Source: Chlamydiota bacterium (GTDB lineage: Bacteria; Chlamydiota; Chlamydiia; Chlamydiales; SM23-39). Taken from it: a DNA stretch of 6,091 nt. The DNA lies in NCBI GenBank assembly GCA_027449725.1, contig DAIDLB010000006.1, positions 1 through 6,091 of the forward strand, given 5' to 3'. The translations under genes and the position numbers were made by a program. Below, piece by piece: positions 5,376 to 6,091 of this stretch (positions are counted from its first letter, which is position 1; each line of letters opens with the position of its first letter). The notes below the pieces were generated by a model. The model had not been told where the DNA came from and did not search any database. It worked only from the letters and a program-made list of their open reading frames with translations.

Positions 5376-5908
5376 TATTTTCCTCCCTGAAATGAAGATG
5401 CTTTCCCCGTAAGAACATTATTTAAAAGCATTGCTGTTTTAACAACTGCCGCTCCAGCCATCACGTAAGCCGTGACCCCCAAAATAAGGTTTGCATTGCA
5501 ATGAACCTGATTTCCAAAGGTCTCATTTCCCAATTCGCAGTGCTGTTCGTACCAATCATAAGTTCTATGAGCGACGTCTTCGAATCCACCCGATCCCATA
5601 TATCCTAGATAAATCGGTCCCCATAAATTCCCATAATGGGAGATTACGCCAACAGCGGCATCGAACGTTTTTTTAATTCCGTCCATCAGCTCCTGTTCTG
5701 CGCTATCTGCTGTTCTCGCTGCCCGATTTTCAAGTCGGGGAAATACGCGCTCTGCCAAACCCACTCCCAGAGCAAATCCTGCGATTGCTCCCGGAGGACC
5801 ACCCAATCCAAAACCAATAATGCCGCCAGTTATCGCCGGTGCGGCAGATCCTACTGCATTCATAGTGCCGCTCGCTACCGCCGATGCGGTCTGTCCTACT
5901 CCATTCAT
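5375..5908 (-). CDS. Unrecognised membrane protein with six-step glycine zipper (first gene of operon)
   Basis: 177 residues from ATG 5908, preceded by GGGAG nine bases away; an in-frame GTG at 5932 with AGG six bases upstream would add 8 residues and cannot be excluded. No family recognised. Residues 1-30 are two diverged copies of a 15-residue unit (MNGVGQTASAVASGT, then MNAVGSAAPAITGGI). Residues about 26-52 are a hydrophobic Gly/Ala segment with Gly at 28, 32, 36, 40, 44 and 48, an uninterrupted GxxxG ladder. A polar middle (about 57-137) has many charged and aromatic residues and two cysteines (124, 137). A second hydrophobic segment lies at about 139-162 (LILGVTAYVMAGAAVV). Both membrane segments are consistent with an integral protein or a membrane-inserting effector. 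Its stop overlaps the next gene's start by one base. Composition is lower GC than the genes at 1-5000, suggesting separate ancestry. Function unknown; pore formation, inclusion-membrane insertion or an effector/toxin role are all unproven possibilities. Confidence 0.72.
   Translation of the reverse strand: MNGVGQTASAVASGTMNAVGSAAPAITGGIIGFGLGGPPGAIAGFALGVGLAERVFPRLENRAARTADSAEQELMDGIKKTFDAAVGVISHYGNLWGPIYLGYMGSGGFEDVAHRTYDWYEQHCELGNETFGNQVHCNANLILGVTAYVMAGAAVVKTAMLLNNVLTGKASSFQGGK
5381..5388 (-). promoter_or_regulatory. Strong ribosome binding site for the second small membrane protein
   Basis: Leftward AGGGAGGA is nearly full anti-16S complementarity, 6 bases before the ATG at 5375 and inside the end of the upstream gene. 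It fixes the start and suggests independent re-initiation in addition to coupling. Confidence 0.75.
5819..5908 (-). repeat. 45-bp tandem duplication inside the first small membrane gene
   Basis: Leftward 5908-5864 and 5863-5819 align without gaps over 45 bases (15 codons), 34 of 45 identical by hand count. Both copies begin ATGAATG and share AGTAGGA and CCGCA. Reading frame is preserved, extending the Gly/Ala-rich N-terminus into the zipper. Confidence 0.8.
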
Positions 5909-5982
5909 TTTATCAAACTCCCGTTTTTCCACTTAAAACCTGCAAAGATACAGGGCTTTTTCATCAAAAATTTCTTGACTTC

Positions 5983-6010
5983 CAAATAGCGAATGCTGTC
6001 TAATTGTCAA
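5983..6010 (-). promoter_or_regulatory. Candidate promoter for the two-gene membrane-protein operon
   Basis: Leftward TTGACA (6010-6005), a 16-bp spacer and TATTTG (5988-5983) would start the transcript near 5976, about 68 bases before the ATG at 5908. The -35 lies inside an inverted repeat GTCAAA-N6-TTTGAC (6006-6023), a possible operator. The same 9-mer AATTTGACA occurs at the divergent promoter upstream of the peptide-binding gene (1292-1284). Confidence 0.4.
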
Positions 6011-6023
6011 ATTTCATTTTGAC

Positions 6024-6091
6024 TATCAGTAAGATGTGACCAATTTTAGCAGTGCATGTGATAATGAATGGGTAGACGATTCCGCAAGGGC
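6024..6091. other. AT-rich end of window with no gene recognised
   Basis: I see no credible start codon, RNA gene or transposase fragment here: the only plus-strand ATG near the end (6064) is closed by a stop after two codons. The last bases contain GGTAGACG (6071-6078), also present in the hairpin at 4981-4988. Confidence 0.5.

Noticed and set aside
5019..5908. Class IIb two-peptide bacteriocin genes
   Set aside because: Adjacent genes with GxxxG motifs fit superficially, but the products are 177 and 118 residues, lack a double-glycine leader and each has two hydrophobic segments; no immunity or export gene is visible.
5636..5989. Rightward 117-codon frame antisense to the first small membrane gene
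   Set aside because: Cys/Ser-rich shadow product and no good start context; the leftward frame has ribosome sites, a coupled partner and membrane segments.
4981..6078. Insertion sequence
   Set aside because: Only an 8-bp direct repeat was found; there is no transposase and no terminal inverted repeats.

Overview
The window looks like a chromosomal segment of a chlamydia-like bacterium (phylum Chlamydiota). The main evidence is a Lpg1974/MOMP-like outer-membrane porin, set beside an oligopeptide-binding lipoprotein, a cytosolic NlpC/P60 peptidase and a glucokinase, a set familiar from environmental chlamydiae. The porin family also occurs in Legionella, so the assignment is an inference. The first 5 kb is GC-rich (spot counts 37/60 at 2641-2700 and 38/60 at 4201-4260), higher than the well-known chlamydial genomes, so the lineage may be one of the less studied ones.

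Layout. 1-1251 (minus): an OppA/DppA-type peptide-binding lipoprotein, cut off at its C-terminus by the window edge. 1252-1330: a 79-bp divergent promoter region. 1331-2038 (plus): an NlpC/P60 peptidase with no signal peptide. 2094-3170 (plus): a MOMP-like porin with signal peptide and C-terminal phenylalanine. 3167-4033 (plus): a short-chain dehydrogenase/reductase overlapping the porin stop by 4 bp. 3957-4946 (minus): glucokinase, whose 3' end overlaps the SDR gene tail-to-tail by 77 bp. 4947-5033: two stem-loops. 5019-5908 (minus): a translationally coupled pair of small unrecognised membrane-protein genes in lower-GC DNA (about one third GC in places). 5933-6091: an AT-rich upstream region with a candidate promoter and no gene.

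How the genes may work together. The peptide-binding protein and the NlpC/P60 enzyme suggest uptake and cytosolic breakdown of peptidoglycan peptides. The porin and SDR form a co-transcribed unit of unclear joint purpose. Glucokinase indicates use of free glucose. The most unusual part is the two-gene operon at 5019-5908: both proteins carry a transmembrane segment with a strict glycine zipper (Gly every fourth residue, six in one and four in the other). The first also has a 45-bp tandem duplication near its start. The pair could be a two-component membrane-active or host-membrane-inserted system, but its function is unknown.
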